Source: Ruminococcus sp. (GTDB taxonomy: Bacteria; Bacillota; Clostridia; Oscillospirales; Acutalibacteraceae). From it: 64,000 nucleotides of DNA. A model generated the notes under the pieces. The model searched no databases and had not been told where the DNA came from. It saw nothing but the letters and a program-made list of their open reading frames with translations. The stretch is from the NCBI GenBank assembly GCA_017410265.1, contig JAFQRC010000006.1, positions 26,070 to 90,069 on the forward strand, read 5' to 3'. Numbering within the stretch: the stretch's first letter is position 1; every line of letters begins with the position of its first letter. Made by a program: the position numbers and the translations under genes. This document shows positions 1 to 9,145 of the stretch, in pieces.

Positions 1-390
1 TCATCTCAGGAGCAGTATCTTCGCTCTATAATGGATAAAAAGCTTTCTGACTACAACAACACGCTTATGCAACAGACAAGGCTTCTGTCAGCTTTTTCTC
101 CGCTTAATACTATTGACAACGGACTCAAAGCGCTCGAAAATACAAAATCGCGTATTCTCACTATCGGCGAACAGTTTGTCGATTCCAACACTAAAAAACT
201 TTCAAATATAGCATCTAAGCTTTCAGCTTTAAATCCTGTATCTGTGCTTATGCGCGGTTATTCTTTCATCACTAATGAAAACAAAAAGAACATCACTTCT
301 GTCAACGATGTAGATAGCGGAGATTTTCTCAGCATACGCGTTTTTGATGGTACAATTAATGCTACGGTAAATTCTAAAGAGGAATTATAA
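1..390 (+). CDS. xseA: Exodeoxyribonuclease VII large subunit, C-terminal part (5' truncated)
   Basis: The frame is open from the first base of the window, so only the last ~129 codons are seen. The visible part has a helical stretch followed by the family's closing segment: LNPVSVLMRGYSFI, then a GD..SIRVFDG stretch before the end. XseA is the catalytic subunit of ExoVII, a cytosolic single-strand DNA exonuclease that needs many copies of the small subunit XseB. The stop codon directly abuts the dnaE start, so the two are surely co-transcribed. XseB, which often follows xseA, is not here. Identification rests on the C-terminal motif only. Confidence 0.85.
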   Translation, partial: SSQEQYLRSIMDKKLSDYNNTLMQQTRLLSAFSPLNTIDNGLKALENTKSRILTIGEQFVDSNTKKLSNIASKLSALNPVSVLMRGYSFITNENKKNITSVNDVDSGDFLSIRVFDGTINATVNSKEEL

Positions 391-3300
391 ATGGCTTTTA
401 CACACCTGCATGTCCATAGTGAATACAGCTTGTTAGACGGAGCCTGTCGGATTGACAGGCTTGTTAGTGCTGCAAAGAATTTGGGTCAAACTGCGCTTGC
501 TATCACTGACCACGGAGTAATGTACGGTGTGATTGATTTTTATCGTGCCTGCAAAAAGCAGGGGATAAAACCAATTTTAGGCTGTGAGGTTTATGTTGCT
601 CCTCGTTCACGCTTTGATAAAACCTTTGATTTAGATAAGGAATACTACCACCTTGTGCTTTTGTGTGAAAATAACAAAGGTTATGAAAATTTGGTTAAGC
701 TTGTTTCAAAAGGCTTTGTTGACGGCTTTTATAACAAACCTAGAGTTGATATGGAACTTTTGGAAAAGTATCACGAGGGACTTATCTGCCTATCTGCTTG
801 TTTAGCGGGTGAAATTCCGCGAACACTTTTAAAGGATGATTATAGTACTGCTTTAGAAAAAGCTAAAAGATATCAGCAGATTTTCGGCAAAAACAACTAC
901 TTTATCGAGCTTCAGAATCACGGTATCAAAGAGCAGGATATAACAAACCCTCAGCTCATTAAAATAGCTAAAGAAATCGGCGCACCGCTTGTTGTCACCA
1001 ACGACTGTCACTATATTGAGCAGTCTGACTCAAATATGCACCAGATACTTTTATGCATCCAGACTAACCATACTATTAACGACGATGATAAAATGGAGTT
1101 TCAGACAGAGGAATTCTACTTAAAGAGTGAAGAGCAGATGCGCTCTTTGTTCAAAGAATTACCTGAAGCTTTTGATAATACTCAGAAAATCGCCGATAGA
1201 TGTAATGTTGAGATTGAATTCGGAGTGAGAAAACTCCCTGACTATAAAGTTCCAAATAACGAGAACCACTTTGAGTACTTTAAACGCTTATGCTTTGACG
1301 GACTTTATAAGCATTACGGAAATAATCCTGATGCATCAATTGTCGATAGACTAAACTACGAGCTTTCTACTATAAAGTCTATGGGTTTTGTCGACTACTT
1401 TCTGATTGTTGCCGACTTTGTAAATTACGCTAAAAGCAGGGATATCCCTGTCGGTCCGGGTAGAGGCTCGGGCGCAGGCTCGCTCTGTGCATACTGCATC
1501 GGTATCACTGGTATTGACCCTATCAAGTATAATCTCATTTTTGAACGTTTTTTAAATCCTGAGCGAGTCAGTATGCCTGACTTTGATATCGACTTCTGCA
1601 AAGAACGCAGAGGAGAGGTTATCGACTATGTTATCCGAAAATATGGTGCTGACCATGTAGCGCAGATTGTCGCTTTCGGTACTATGGCTGCCAGAGGCTC
1701 AGTGAGAGATGTCGGACGAGCTTTAGCTATGCCATATGCATCTGTTGATAGTGTTGCAAAGCTTATTCCTACAGATATCAATATGACTATTGAAAAAGCT
1801 TTGACTATTAGCAAGGAACTTAAAAAAGTCTACGATACTGACCCTGCGGTGCATAATCTGATTGATGTCGCTAAAAGCATCGAGGGGATGCCACGACATA
1901 TCACTATACACGCCGCTGGCGTTGTAATTACTGACAAGCCTGTATCAGACTATGTTCCTTTATCAAAATCCGATGATGCTATAGTTACTCAGTTTACTAT
2001 GACCACTCTCGAAGAGCTTGGTCTTTTGAAAATGGATTTTCTGGGACTCAGAAACCTCACGGTTATTCACGATGCTGTTGAGATGATAAAGGAAACAGAG
2101 CCCCATTTTGATATCGATAGTATCCCCGAAAACGACAAGGCTGTTTTTGCTATGATGAGCAGCGGCAATTCTGACGGCGTTTTTCAGTTTGAAAGTCAGG
2201 GTATGAAAAATGTTCTTACTCAGCTCAAGCCTACTTCTATTGAAGATTTGATTGCTGTTATCTCGCTGTATCGACCCGGTCCGATGGACTCTATCCCAAT
2301 GTATATAAATAACCGTCACAATCCGTCTGCTATACGCTATGAGCATCCGCTGTTGGAAGATATCCTCAATGTAACTAACGGATGTATAGTTTATCAGGAG
2401 CAGGTAATGCAGATTTTCCGTACTCTGGCAGGCTATTCACTTGGTAGAGCTGACATCGTGCGTCGTGCTATGAGCAAGAAAAAGCACGATGTAATGGAAA
2501 AGGAAAAGCAGATTTTCGTATACGGTCTTACTGATGAAAACGGTAATGTTGTAGTTGACGGCTGTTTAAGACGCGGTGTAGATGAAAAAACCGCGCTTTC
2601 TGTTTTTTCACAAATGGAGAGCTTTGCGTCTTATGCGTTCAATAAATCCCACGCCGCAGCTTATGCTAATGTAGCGTACCAGACAGCGTATCTTAAATGC
2701 CATTATAAAAAGCAGTATATGGCAGCTCTGCTGTCATCTGTTCTTGATAATCAGAACAAAATGGCAACCTATATCTCAGAGTGTCAGCGACTATCAGTAT
2801 TAGTGCTCCCGCCTCATGTCAATGAGTCCGAGAGCGGTTTTACCGTTACTAATGGAAATATCCGCTTTGGTCTGACTGCTATCAGAAATTTAGGAAAGAA
2901 TTTCATCGATGCTTTAGTAAAAGAGAGGAAAAGTGCGCCTTTTACTTCGTTCTATGATTTCTGTAAAAGAATGAATAGAAACGGGCTTAACTCCAGAGCT
3001 CTGGAAAGCCTTATCAAATGCGGTGCGCTTGATGACTTAGGCGCTAACCGCAGACAGATGCTCTCTGTTATGAAAACGGTGCTTGATGACCTTGATTATG
3101 ACCGCCGCAAAAACGCGGGAGGGCAGATGTCTTTCTTTGAAGTATCTGATATAAAATCGGATACAGGTATTGAGATTCCTGCTATGCAAGAGTTTGATTT
3201 AATGGAGCTTTTATATATGGAAAAGGAAATGGCTGGAATGTATCTTTCTGGTCACCCGATAGATTCATATAAGGATTTTTCAAAAGCTGTCAAAGCTGAT

Positions 3301-3921
3301 AGTATCAGTGATATTATCAATGGAGAGTTTCCTGCGCGCTACTGTGATACATCTACAGTCCGCCTTGTATGCATTGTCACTAAGAATAAATCTCAGATTA
3401 CAAAGTCAAATCAGATGATGGCTTTTGTTACTGTTGAAGACAGATATGCAAGTGCAGAGCTGATAGTATTTCCGAAGATACTTTCTCAGTGCTCGTCTAG
3501 TCTTTACATAGGCTCTGTTATTGAAGTTATCGGTACTCTCAATTTTAAAGAGGACGAGGAACCTCGGATAATCTGCGAAAAGGTCACAGCGTTACCACCA
3601 GCCGAAAGTCTTAGGGACTATGTTTTACAAAAACAACGAGAAAATAATTCTAAGCTATTTACTGAACATAAAAAGGAAGAAAAGATAGAGCCTCAAAAAG
3701 AGAAAAAGCTTTATTTAAGACTTCCAAAATTAGAATGTGAAAAGTACAACAAATTAAAAAACCTTTTGGAACTTTTCAAAGGTGATACTAAGGTTGTACT
3801 TTATCTTACAGATACAAATAAAAAACTCCTCGCGCCTCAGTCGTTGTGGGTGAAGCTTAACGATACATTAATCGAAGAGCTTATCTATCAGCTTGGTGAA
3901 GATAATGTCGTGTTAAAGTGA
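391..3921 (+). CDS. dnaE: DNA polymerase III alpha subunit, DnaE type
   Basis: 1176 residues. An N-terminal PHP domain starts with FTHLHVHSEYSLLDG. The C-family polymerase palm has the acidic motif PDFDIDFCKERR (Asp399 and Asp401) and a third acidic site in KMDFLGLRNLT (Asp549). Tandem HhH and a C-terminal OB-fold (about 985-1065) follow. It replicates DNA; in Firmicutes, DnaE extends primers while PolC does bulk synthesis, and this window also holds polC (18694-23037). The ATG follows the xseA stop with no gap and a GAGG-type ribosome site lies inside the xseA end. No frameshift or missing motif is seen. Confidence 0.97.
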   Translation: MAFTHLHVHSEYSLLDGACRIDRLVSAAKNLGQTALAITDHGVMYGVIDFYRACKKQGIKPILGCEVYVAPRSRFDKTFDLDKEYYHLVLLCENNKGYENLVKLVSKGFVDGFYNKPRVDMELLEKYHEGLICLSACLAGEIPRTLLKDDYSTALEKAKRYQQIFGKNNYFIELQNHGIKEQDITNPQLIKIAKEIGAPLVVTNDCHYIEQSDSNMHQILLCIQTNHTINDDDKMEFQTEEFYLKSEEQMRSLFKELPEAFDNTQKIADRCNVEIEFGVRKLPDYKVPNNENHFEYFKRLCFDGLYKHYGNNPDASIVDRLNYELSTIKSMGFVDYFLIVADFVNYAKSRDIPVGPGRGSGAGSLCAYCIGITGIDPIKYNLIFERFLNPERVSMPDFDIDFCKERRGEVIDYVIRKYGADHVAQIVAFGTMAARGSVRDVGRALAMPYASVDSVAKLIPTDINMTIEKALTISKELKKVYDTDPAVHNLIDVAKSIEGMPRHITIHAAGVVITDKPVSDYVPLSKSDDAIVTQFTMTTLEELGLLKMDFLGLRNLTVIHDAVEMIKETEPHFDIDSIPENDKAVFAMMSSGNSDGVFQFESQGMKNVLTQLKPTSIEDLIAVISLYRPGPMDSIPMYINNRHNPSAIRYEHPLLEDILNVTNGCIVYQEQVMQIFRTLAGYSLGRADIVRRAMSKKKHDVMEKEKQIFVYGLTDENGNVVVDGCLRRGVDEKTALSVFSQMESFASYAFNKSHAAAYANVAYQTAYLKCHYKKQYMAALLSSVLDNQNKMATYISECQRLSVLVLPPHVNESESGFTVTNGNIRFGLTAIRNLGKNFIDALVKERKSAPFTSFYDFCKRMNRNGLNSRALESLIKCGALDDLGANRRQMLSVMKTVLDDLDYDRRKNAGGQMSFFEVSDIKSDTGIEIPAMQEFDLMELLYMEKEMAGMYLSGHPIDSYKDFSKAVKADSISDIINGEFPARYCDTSTVRLVCIVTKNKSQITKSNQMMAFVTVEDRYASAELIVFPKILSQCSSSLYIGSVIEVIGTLNFKEDEEPRIICEKVTALPPAESLRDYVLQKQRENNSKLFTEHKKEEKIEPQKEKKLYLRLPKLECEKYNKLKNLLELFKGDTKVVLYLTDTNKKLLAPQSLWVKLNDTLIEELIYQLGEDNVVLK

Positions 3922-3956
3922 TTTATCTTTCTTTTTATTGTATTTGTGCTAAACAC

Positions 3957-3985
3957 TTGATTATTTGGATTTTTATGTATATAAT
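3957..3985 (+). promoter_or_regulatory. Sigma-A promoter of pfkA
   Basis: TTGATT (3957-3962), exactly 17 bp, TATAAT (3980-3985), in the gap between dnaE and pfkA. The transcript would begin around 3992, about 25 nt before the pfkA ATG. Confidence 0.6.
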
Positions 3986-4015
3986 ATTATGGAGAATTTA
4001 GTGGAGGGATTTATT

Positions 4016-4981
4016 ATGCCTAAATCTATTGCAGTATTAACAAGTGGCGGTGACGCTCCTGGTATGAACGCAGCTGTTCGTTCAGTTGTAAGAGCTGCTA
4101 TGTACAGAGGTATGGAAGTAATTGGTGTTTACCGTGGTTATAACGGTTTACTTAATAAAGATGTGAAGAAGCTCGACCTTCGTTCAGTTTCAGATTGTAT
4201 CAACCGTGGTGGTACAATTCTTTATACTGCACGTTCAGAAGAGTTCAAGACTCCTGAAGGTATTGAAAAGGCTGCTCAGAATTGTCGTGAACTTGGTATT
4301 GACGGTTTGGTTGTTATCGGCGGTGACGGTTCATTCCGTGGTGCGAGAAAGCTTTCTTTAGCAGGTATCCCATGTGTTGGTATTCCTGGTACTATCGATA
4401 ACGACATTTCTTGTTCTGAATACACAGTAGGTTTTGATACCGCTATGAATACAGCTATGGAAATGGTTGATAAAATCCGTGATACTGCTCAGTCACACGA
4501 CAGATGCTCTGTTGTTGAGGTTATGGGTCGTCGTTGCGGTGACATCGCTTTACAGACAGGTATCGCTTGTGGTGCTACTTCGATTTTGGTTCCTGAGATT
4601 GAATCTGACATCGAGCGTGATGTTATTTCTAAGATTTATGAACAGAAGTCAACAGGCAAGAAGCATTTTATTATTGTTGTTGCTGAAGGTGTTGGCGGTG
4701 TTGAGGATCTCGCTAAGTATATCGAAAAGCGTACCGGTATTGAAACCAGAGCTACTATCTTAGGTCATGTTCAGCGTGGCGGTTCTCCAACTCTCAGAGA
4801 TAGAGTTATCGCTACAGCTATGGGTGCTGACGCGGTCAGATTACTTGAAAAGGGTATTGGCAACCGTGTTATCGCACTAAAAGACGGCAGAACTATTGAC
4901 TACGATATCTTAGAAGCTCTTGAGATGAAGAGAGAGTTTGATCACGAACTCTATCAGACAGCGATGGAAGTTTCTATCTGA
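4016..4981 (+). CDS. pfkA: ATP-dependent 6-phosphofructokinase
   Basis: 321 residues, the normal length of bacterial PfkA. It phosphorylates fructose 6-phosphate to fructose 1,6-bisphosphate, the committed step of glycolysis in the cytosol. Visible motifs: the ATP-binding TSGGDAPGMNAAVR near the start, GGDGSFRGA, the catalytic PGTIDNDI, and EVMGRRCGDIA. A longer frame starts at 3965, but the ATG at 4016 is chosen because GGAGGG lies 7 nt upstream and homology begins there. It is flanked by its own promoter and a terminator, so it is monocistronic. Codon use is that of a highly expressed gene. Confidence 0.97.
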   Translation: MPKSIAVLTSGGDAPGMNAAVRSVVRAAMYRGMEVIGVYRGYNGLLNKDVKKLDLRSVSDCINRGGTILYTARSEEFKTPEGIEKAAQNCRELGIDGLVVIGGDGSFRGARKLSLAGIPCVGIPGTIDNDISCSEYTVGFDTAMNTAMEMVDKIRDTAQSHDRCSVVEVMGRRCGDIALQTGIACGATSILVPEIESDIERDVISKIYEQKSTGKKHFIIVVAEGVGGVEDLAKYIEKRTGIETRATILGHVQRGGSPTLRDRVIATAMGADAVRLLEKGIGNRVIALKDGRTIDYDILEALEMKREFDHELYQTAMEVSI

Positions 4982-4996
4982 TTTATATTTAACCTT

Positions 4997-5030
4997 AAGG
5001 CACAATGGTAACCGTTGTGCCTTTCTTTAA
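4997..5030 (+). terminator. Rho-independent terminator after pfkA
   Basis: AAGGCACAA and TTGTGCCTT pair (4997-5005 with 5015-5023), with further pairing inside, followed by TCTTT. Confidence 0.75.
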
Positions 5031-5055
5031 ATAAAGCCGATTGAGGGCAATGCTT

Positions 5056-6597
5056 ATGATTAACTATTTTTACAACATTATTTTAAAGACTGATAACTGT
5101 GACCTCTATTCTGATGTTCTGACATCTGTTAGAAAGGACTACTATCTTTCTCATGAAAAGCAAAAGGGAAAGATTACTCAGAACAGCAGCTCGGATACTT
5201 TGTATTATGAGTTTTCTATTGAAAAGGACAAGGGAATCAAATGGCGAGTCAGTGACGAAAATACGATTATCTCAGATTCCAAAAATTTAGAGAACTCTAA
5301 AAGCTGTGTTAATTATTACGGTGACAATGGCTTGTATAAAGTAATTACCTTCAGCAAATATCATACACTTTTGCAGGTTGATTACTTTAATATGTCTAAA
5401 TCAGCGACACCGTTTTGTACAATTGAGCCTAGAAAATCAGGTAATGATCTTTGTTTGTTGCTATCATCTAGTACTTCAGGTGTACAACCGAGCGTGCTTT
5501 TTGCTATGCCGGCAGTTGATGATGAGTACATACAGGATAAGATTGACCTTGAGTTTGATGACTATACAGCAATTGCATCAACTAATGAAGGTGTTGTGAA
5601 ATTCTTAAGTGAAACACAGATGGAGAGCTTTGAGAAATTTGTCGACAGAGCTACAGCGATGAAACTCACTGACTTGGCACCTGAGAAGTTCATTGATGAT
5701 GAAGATGCAGTCTTGGCTCAGAAGCTTAACCCGAAGGATTTCAATATTAAACGAAATCTTTCAGAAATCGTTGATATTTCAGAAGCTCAGGAGTTTTCTT
5801 TTGATAATATAGTAGAAGAGCTTCTTGATAACTTAGATGAAGAAGCTGAATTTGAAGCTCAGAAAGCTGATGTAGATTTTGTGTCACCGATTTCATATGA
5901 ACCAGTAGAAACGGTTGCAGAAGATTCTTCTGAAGCAGTAGTTAAAGAAGTCTTTGAAGAAACTGTTGAAGAAACTACCGAAGAAGCTGTTGAAGAAACT
6001 ATTGAAGAAATAACTGAGGAAGAATTGTCAGAAGAGCCTGTAGTATCTGATACAGAAGAAGCATCTGTCGAAGAAGTTCTCGATATAGAAACGATAGAAG
6101 ATATTGAGTCTTTTGAGTTATCTGAAGAAGTTGAGCCTGACAGTGTTATTAAAAGCGGTAGTGCTAAATACCTGTATTTTGGAGAGCTTGATGGCGCGTC
6201 TAAGCGTAACGGATTCGGCAGAACGGCTACCGAAGATGGACGCACAGCCTATGAGGGTGAATACCATGATAATAAACGCAACGGTATCGGTGCTTACTAC
6301 TATAAGAATTCACAGCTTTGCTACTATGGCGAATGGAAGAATAATAAGCGTGAAGGTTTTGGTGTTGGTGTAAGCTCTGTAGATAACAGTATTCATGTAG
6401 GCAATTTTAAAGACAACAAACCTGCTGATGGCGGTGCTCGAGTTAACAGCAACGGGGAGATAGAGTTTGTCAGAAAAGCCCTCTCGAACGGTGTTGTTGT
6501 TGAACTTAAATTTGATGGCGACAAGGTTACCGTGTCGAAATTTAACAAAAAAGGTGAGCTTGTTTCTGAAAACACCTCTAATTTAATGTATTTTTAA
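5056..6597 (+). CDS. MORN-repeat protein with long acidic linker, function unknown
   Basis: About 513 residues. I do not recognise the N-terminal ~250 residues. The middle (about 255-360) is an acidic, Glu/Val/Thr-rich, repeat-like segment (EETVEETTEEAVEETIEE type) expected to be disordered. The C-terminal third has MORN-type repeats (YEGEYHDNKRNGIGAYYY, YYGEWKNNKREGFGVGV, HVGNFKDNKP). MORN repeats usually mediate membrane or protein binding. No signal peptide or membrane segment is seen, so it is probably cytosolic. Start: ATG 5056 has GAGGG 8 nt upstream; the upstream TTG 5041 and ATG 5050 are less likely. It stands alone between two terminators. Confidence 0.7.
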   Translation: MINYFYNIILKTDNCDLYSDVLTSVRKDYYLSHEKQKGKITQNSSSDTLYYEFSIEKDKGIKWRVSDENTIISDSKNLENSKSCVNYYGDNGLYKVITFSKYHTLLQVDYFNMSKSATPFCTIEPRKSGNDLCLLLSSSTSGVQPSVLFAMPAVDDEYIQDKIDLEFDDYTAIASTNEGVVKFLSETQMESFEKFVDRATAMKLTDLAPEKFIDDEDAVLAQKLNPKDFNIKRNLSEIVDISEAQEFSFDNIVEELLDNLDEEAEFEAQKADVDFVSPISYEPVETVAEDSSEAVVKEVFEETVEETTEEAVEETIEEITEEELSEEPVVSDTEEASVEEVLDIETIEDIESFELSEEVEPDSVIKSGSAKYLYFGELDGASKRNGFGRTATEDGRTAYEGEYHDNKRNGIGAYYYKNSQLCYYGEWKNNKREGFGVGVSSVDNSIHVGNFKDNKPADGGARVNSNGEIEFVRKALSNGVVVELKFDGDKVTVSKFNKKGELVSENTSNLMYF

Positions 6598-6633
6598 TGT
6601 TAAGTTATATTTTACCTGTCAATTGACAATACT

Positions 6634-6667
6634 ATTACCGTTCCTAACGGAGCGGTAATTTTTTTTG
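6634..6667 (+). terminator. Rho-independent terminator after MORN-repeat gene
   Basis: 11-bp stem (6634-6644 with 6649-6659, one G-T pair) closed by TAAC and followed by eight T. The ribosome site of the next gene begins directly after the T run. Confidence 0.85.
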
Positions 6668-6677
6668 AGGTGATTTT

Positions 6678-7061
6678 ATGAAAAAGTTAATTTCTATCAT
6701 TCTGTGTTTACTTGTACTATGCGTTGCGTTGTGCGCTTGTGGCCGCGATGACTCGGTCGGTGAGATGGCATCTGAAGCGATTTCTGATGTTGAAACTCAA
6801 GCGAGCGAAATGTTTTCTGACGACAATAACGGAGAAGTGAATGATGGTGACGGATACATCGGAAACGAATCTACATCAGGAAATAATGATAATAATTCTA
6901 ATGACTCCTCACAGAACAACGGTAATTCCTCTCAGAATAACAATGGTTCCTCACAGAGTGATAATGGTTCATCGCAGAATAACAATAATTCTTCACAGAA
7001 CAATAGTAATTCTTCAGGAAACTCAGGTAATTCAAACTCAACAAATAGTGATTTAATGTAA
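6678..7061 (+). CDS. Low-complexity Ser/Asn/Gln-rich lipoprotein
   Basis: 127 residues. A type II signal peptide ends in the lipobox VALCAC, giving a lipidated Cys at about residue 21 and attachment to the outer face of the membrane. The mature part has an acidic segment and then a Ser/Asn/Gln tract with SSQNN-like units (about residues 70-125); the low complexity means no fold or function can be assigned. GAGGTGA sits 6 nt before the ATG, immediately after the preceding terminator's T run. It looks like a surface stalk or spacer protein. Confidence 0.75.
   Translation: MKKLISIILCLLVLCVALCACGRDDSVGEMASEAISDVETQASEMFSDDNNGEVNDGDGYIGNESTSGNNDNNSNDSSQNNGNSSQNNNGSSQSDNGSSQNNNNSSQNNSNSSGNSGNSNSTNSDLM
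6890..7052 (+). repeat. Degenerate tandem repeat coding SSQNN units
   Basis: Imperfect repeats of about 18-21 nt (tcctcacagaataacaat-like) inside the lipoprotein gene. Such tracts can vary in copy number between strains. Confidence 0.6.
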
Positions 7062-7086
7062 AAAACGCAGGCTTGAACCTGCGTTT
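7059..7086 (-). terminator. Terminator of the spoIIGA-sigE operon
   Basis: AAACGCAGG (7063-7071) pairs with CCTGCGTTT (7078-7086). Read on the minus strand it is followed by a T run (7064-7059). It may also stop the lipoprotein transcript from the other side, with a weaker T tract. Confidence 0.75.
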
Positions 7087-7092
7087 ACATAT

Positions 7093-7794
7093 TTATACGA
7101 CCTTTTCTAAATCGGTTTTCAGTCGTCTGATTATTTTCTTTTCAAGACGAGATATGTAGGATTGGGAAATGCCGAGTAAATCTGCTACCTGTTTTTGTGT
7201 GTGCTCTTTGTTTCCGTTGAGTCCGAATCTCAGTTCCATAATCATAGATTCTCTTGTATTAAGCTTTGAAACAGCTTCTAGCAGAAGGTTGCACTCCAGC
7301 TCCTGCTCGATATCTCTGTTAATAATATCTGCGTCGCTCCCCAGAACATCACACAGTAAGAGCTCATTACCGTCCCAATCGGTATTAAGAGGCTCTTCTA
7401 TTGATATTTCGTTTTTACGAGTTGATGCTTTTCTTAGAAACATCAGTATTTCATTTTCAATACACCTTGACGCATAAGTGGCGAATTTAATATTTCGTTC
7501 AGGAGAAAAGGTGTTCACTGCTTTTATAAGGCCGATTGTACCTATCGAAATCAAATCTTCTATATTAACTCCTGTGTTTTCGAATTTTTTTGCTATGTAT
7601 ACAACCAACCTCAGGTTGTGAACAATAAGTGGTTCTTTTGCATCATCGTCGCCCAGACATAACCTTTCCATAACATCTTTTTCTTCTTCTGTACTCAGTG
7701 GAGGTGGGAGAGTCTGAGCGCCACTAATGTAATGAACTGATTTAGTTAAGAATAGCAACTGTAGTTTATAGAGAAAGTTTTTGAGTTTATTCAT
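7093..7794 (-). CDS. sigE: RNA polymerase sporulation sigma factor SigE
   Basis: 233 residues. It directs mother-cell transcription early in sporulation. Region 2 is clear ([36 protein letters not shown]) and region 4 has the [22 protein letters not shown]. The N-terminal ~27 residues form the pro-sequence (hydrophobic KLQLLFLTK) that SpoIIGA removes. It lies 4 bp downstream of spoIIGA with AAGGTGAT as its ribosome site, the classic spoIIG operon. Length matches pro-sigma-E of other Clostridia. Confidence 0.96.
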   Translation of the reverse strand: MNKLKNFLYKLQLLFLTKSVHYISGAQTLPPPLSTEEEKDVMERLCLGDDDAKEPLIVHNLRLVVYIAKKFENTGVNIEDLISIGTIGLIKAVNTFSPERNIKFATYASRCIENEILMFLRKASTRKNEISIEEPLNTDWDGNELLLCDVLGSDADIINRDIEQELECNLLLEAVSKLNTRESMIMELRFGLNGNKEHTQKQVADLLGISQSYISRLEKKIIRRLKTDLEKVV

Positions 7795-7798
7795 TTTA

Positions 7799-8584
7799 TC
7801 ACCTTAATATATTATAGTTTATTATTGCTTTAAAACACGGGTCGATTGTGCCATCGAACATACCTATATATATGTCCTTATGGATATCTTTTTTATCTAT
7901 GCTGACCTTTTGTGCTTTAGTTGCATAGATTATTCCGCTGCTGCCAAGTGCTTTGTACGGAATAATCCGCTCGTTTTTGCCAGCAACATCGTTTAGTAAC
8001 TCTTTTTCCATTATTATTACCGGAGAATCAGAAAATGGTTCTGTCAGAGTGCATCCTGTGTCAACTTTTCCAATACAAGAGTATTCCTTGTTATCAATAG
8101 TCACACAGAGATTTACCAGCGTGTTGTTGATGTTATTGCCCAGTATCTTTTGGAGCAAAATAATTAATATGTATACTGCAATGCTGATAACAATCAGTAA
8201 TATGGGTTCTATCTGAACATATATATTGTCATTCACTATAGCCATTTTTTGCGGTTTTGCTAACTGATAGAACGCAATCATCACAGCACAAAAAATAATA
8301 GTGAATAAAAATACAGATGTAATGTGTTTTATAAATAGCTTGATATTGCAGTATCTGAATGAAATAAGACACATAGTAACTGAGCAGAAGAGCTTGATCA
8401 CTATTGAAGTAAAAGTGTTGATGCTTGGAATAAATACAGTCAGAGAAAATAAAGCTCCTGCAATTGAACCAAGGATAAGCCTGAATTCTTTCGAATTTGA
8501 GTGTAAGAATTTTTTTGTAGCTGAAAGGATACAATAGTTAATAAGTGTATTTGTGAATAACAGCACATCGATATATATAACCAC
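7799..8584 (-). CDS. spoIIGA: Sigma-E processing peptidase SpoIIGA
   Basis: About 261 residues. The N-terminal half has roughly five membrane helices. The C-terminal half is an aspartic-protease-like domain with the motif [17 protein letters not shown], whose Asp matches the catalytic DSG/DTG of the family. It cleaves pro-SigE in the mother-cell face of the septum after a forespore signal. A longer frame reaches 8632, but the GTG at 8584 is preferred: GGAG lies 8 nt upstream and the protein then begins (M)[11 protein letters not shown], like Bacillus SpoIIGA. It is the first gene of the operon with sigE. Confidence 0.9.
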   Translation of the reverse strand: MVIYIDVLLFTNTLINYCILSATKKFLHSNSKEFRLILGSIAGALFSLTVFIPSINTFTSIVIKLFCSVTMCLISFRYCNIKLFIKHITSVFLFTIIFCAVMIAFYQLAKPQKMAIVNDNIYVQIEPILLIVISIAVYILIILLQKILGNNINNTLVNLCVTIDNKEYSCIGKVDTGCTLTEPFSDSPVIIMEKELLNDVAGKNERIIPYKALGSSGIIYATKAQKVSIDKKDIHKDIYIGMFDGTIDPCFKAIINYNILR

Positions 8585-8602
8585 TACACCAACTCCGTGT
8601 AC

Positions 8603-8638
8603 ATAGTATCTCACATAAGATATGTGATACATGTCAAA
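8603..8638 (-). promoter_or_regulatory. Candidate spoIIG promoter with long spacer and Spo0A-like box
   Basis: On the minus strand a perfect TTGACA (8632-8637) is followed, after 21-23 bp, by a -10-like GATACT or TACTAT (8603-8610). The reverse strand reads TGTCAAA (8632-8638), which fits the Spo0A box TGTCRAA and overlaps the -35. An imperfect inverted repeat (8606-8617 with 8621-8630) fills the spacer. The long spacer recalls the B. subtilis spoIIG promoter. Confidence 0.45.
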
Positions 8639-8654
8639 GTAAGAAGGAGTGAAT

Positions 8655-8741
8655 ATGTTGTTTTCATTGATAATAGGTATCTTTATAGGAGTTTTAATCG
8701 GTATATCAATAATGGTGGTGCTTATAAGCTCAAGAGATTAG
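8655..8741 (+). CDS. 28-residue single-span membrane protein (DUF3789-like)
   Basis: A very short frame encoding MLFSLIIGIFIGVLIGISIM and then eight more residues ending SSRD. A strong AAGGAG ribosome site lies 5 nt upstream. Almost the whole product is one hydrophobic, Gly-zipper-like helix with a short polar tail. This size and pattern match DUF3789, a family of tiny membrane proteins common in Firmicutes, although I can judge that only by pattern. It diverges from spoIIGA. The role is unknown. Confidence 0.6.
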   Translation: MLFSLIIGIFIGVLIGISIMVVLISSRD

Positions 8742-8851
8742 TTGATTCATTCAAATTAACCTCAAGTTCATATATGTTCATAGTTTAGACGATTATACGA
8801 CAAAATTTGCACATATATATGTAGTATAGTAAAAACAAAGGGGAGAGATAT

Positions 8852-9145
8852 ATGCCTTGTCGGCTTGCCGAACTAAGACACAAGGAAGTAATTAACTCTT
8901 GCGATGGATGCCGTTTAGGATTTGTCGATGATTTGGAGGTTGATACTCATAGTTCAAAGGTAATCGCAATAATAGTGTATGGTAGACCACGCTTTTTTGG
9001 GCTATTCGGACGAACATCTGATTTCATAATTTCATGGGATAATATCGTTTTGATAGGCGAAGATACCATCTTAGTTGATTTTCAGGTGCAAAAAACAACA
9101 AATAACGCAAAAAAAGGTAATAGATTTGTTACATTTTGTCATTAA
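8852..9145 (+). CDS. YlmC/YmxH-family sporulation protein (PRC-barrel)
   Basis: 97 residues with the family pattern: RLAELRHKEVINSCDGCRLGF at the start and a PRC-barrel core ending in SWDNIVLIGEDTILVD. Small PRC-barrel proteins of this family occur in spore formers and are tied to sporulation, but the molecular task is not known. GGGGAGAG precedes the ATG. It lies close to the SigE operon, which agrees with a sporulation link. Confidence 0.8.
   Translation: MPCRLAELRHKEVINSCDGCRLGFVDDLEVDTHSSKVIAIIVYGRPRFFGLFGRTSDFIISWDNIVLIGEDTILVDFQVQKTTNNAKKGNRFVTFCH

Noticed and set aside
5859..6245. Ser/Val-rich minus-strand frame
   Set aside because: Mirror of the Glu-rich repeat segment of the MORN gene.
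6623..6650. TTGACA upstream of the lipoprotein gene as a promoter
   Set aside because: No -10 hexamer at a fitting distance, and a terminator lies directly downstream.
6890..7052. Repeats resembling a CRISPR array
   Set aside because: They are degenerate, in frame and code for a Ser/Asn/Gln tract; no spacers or cas genes.
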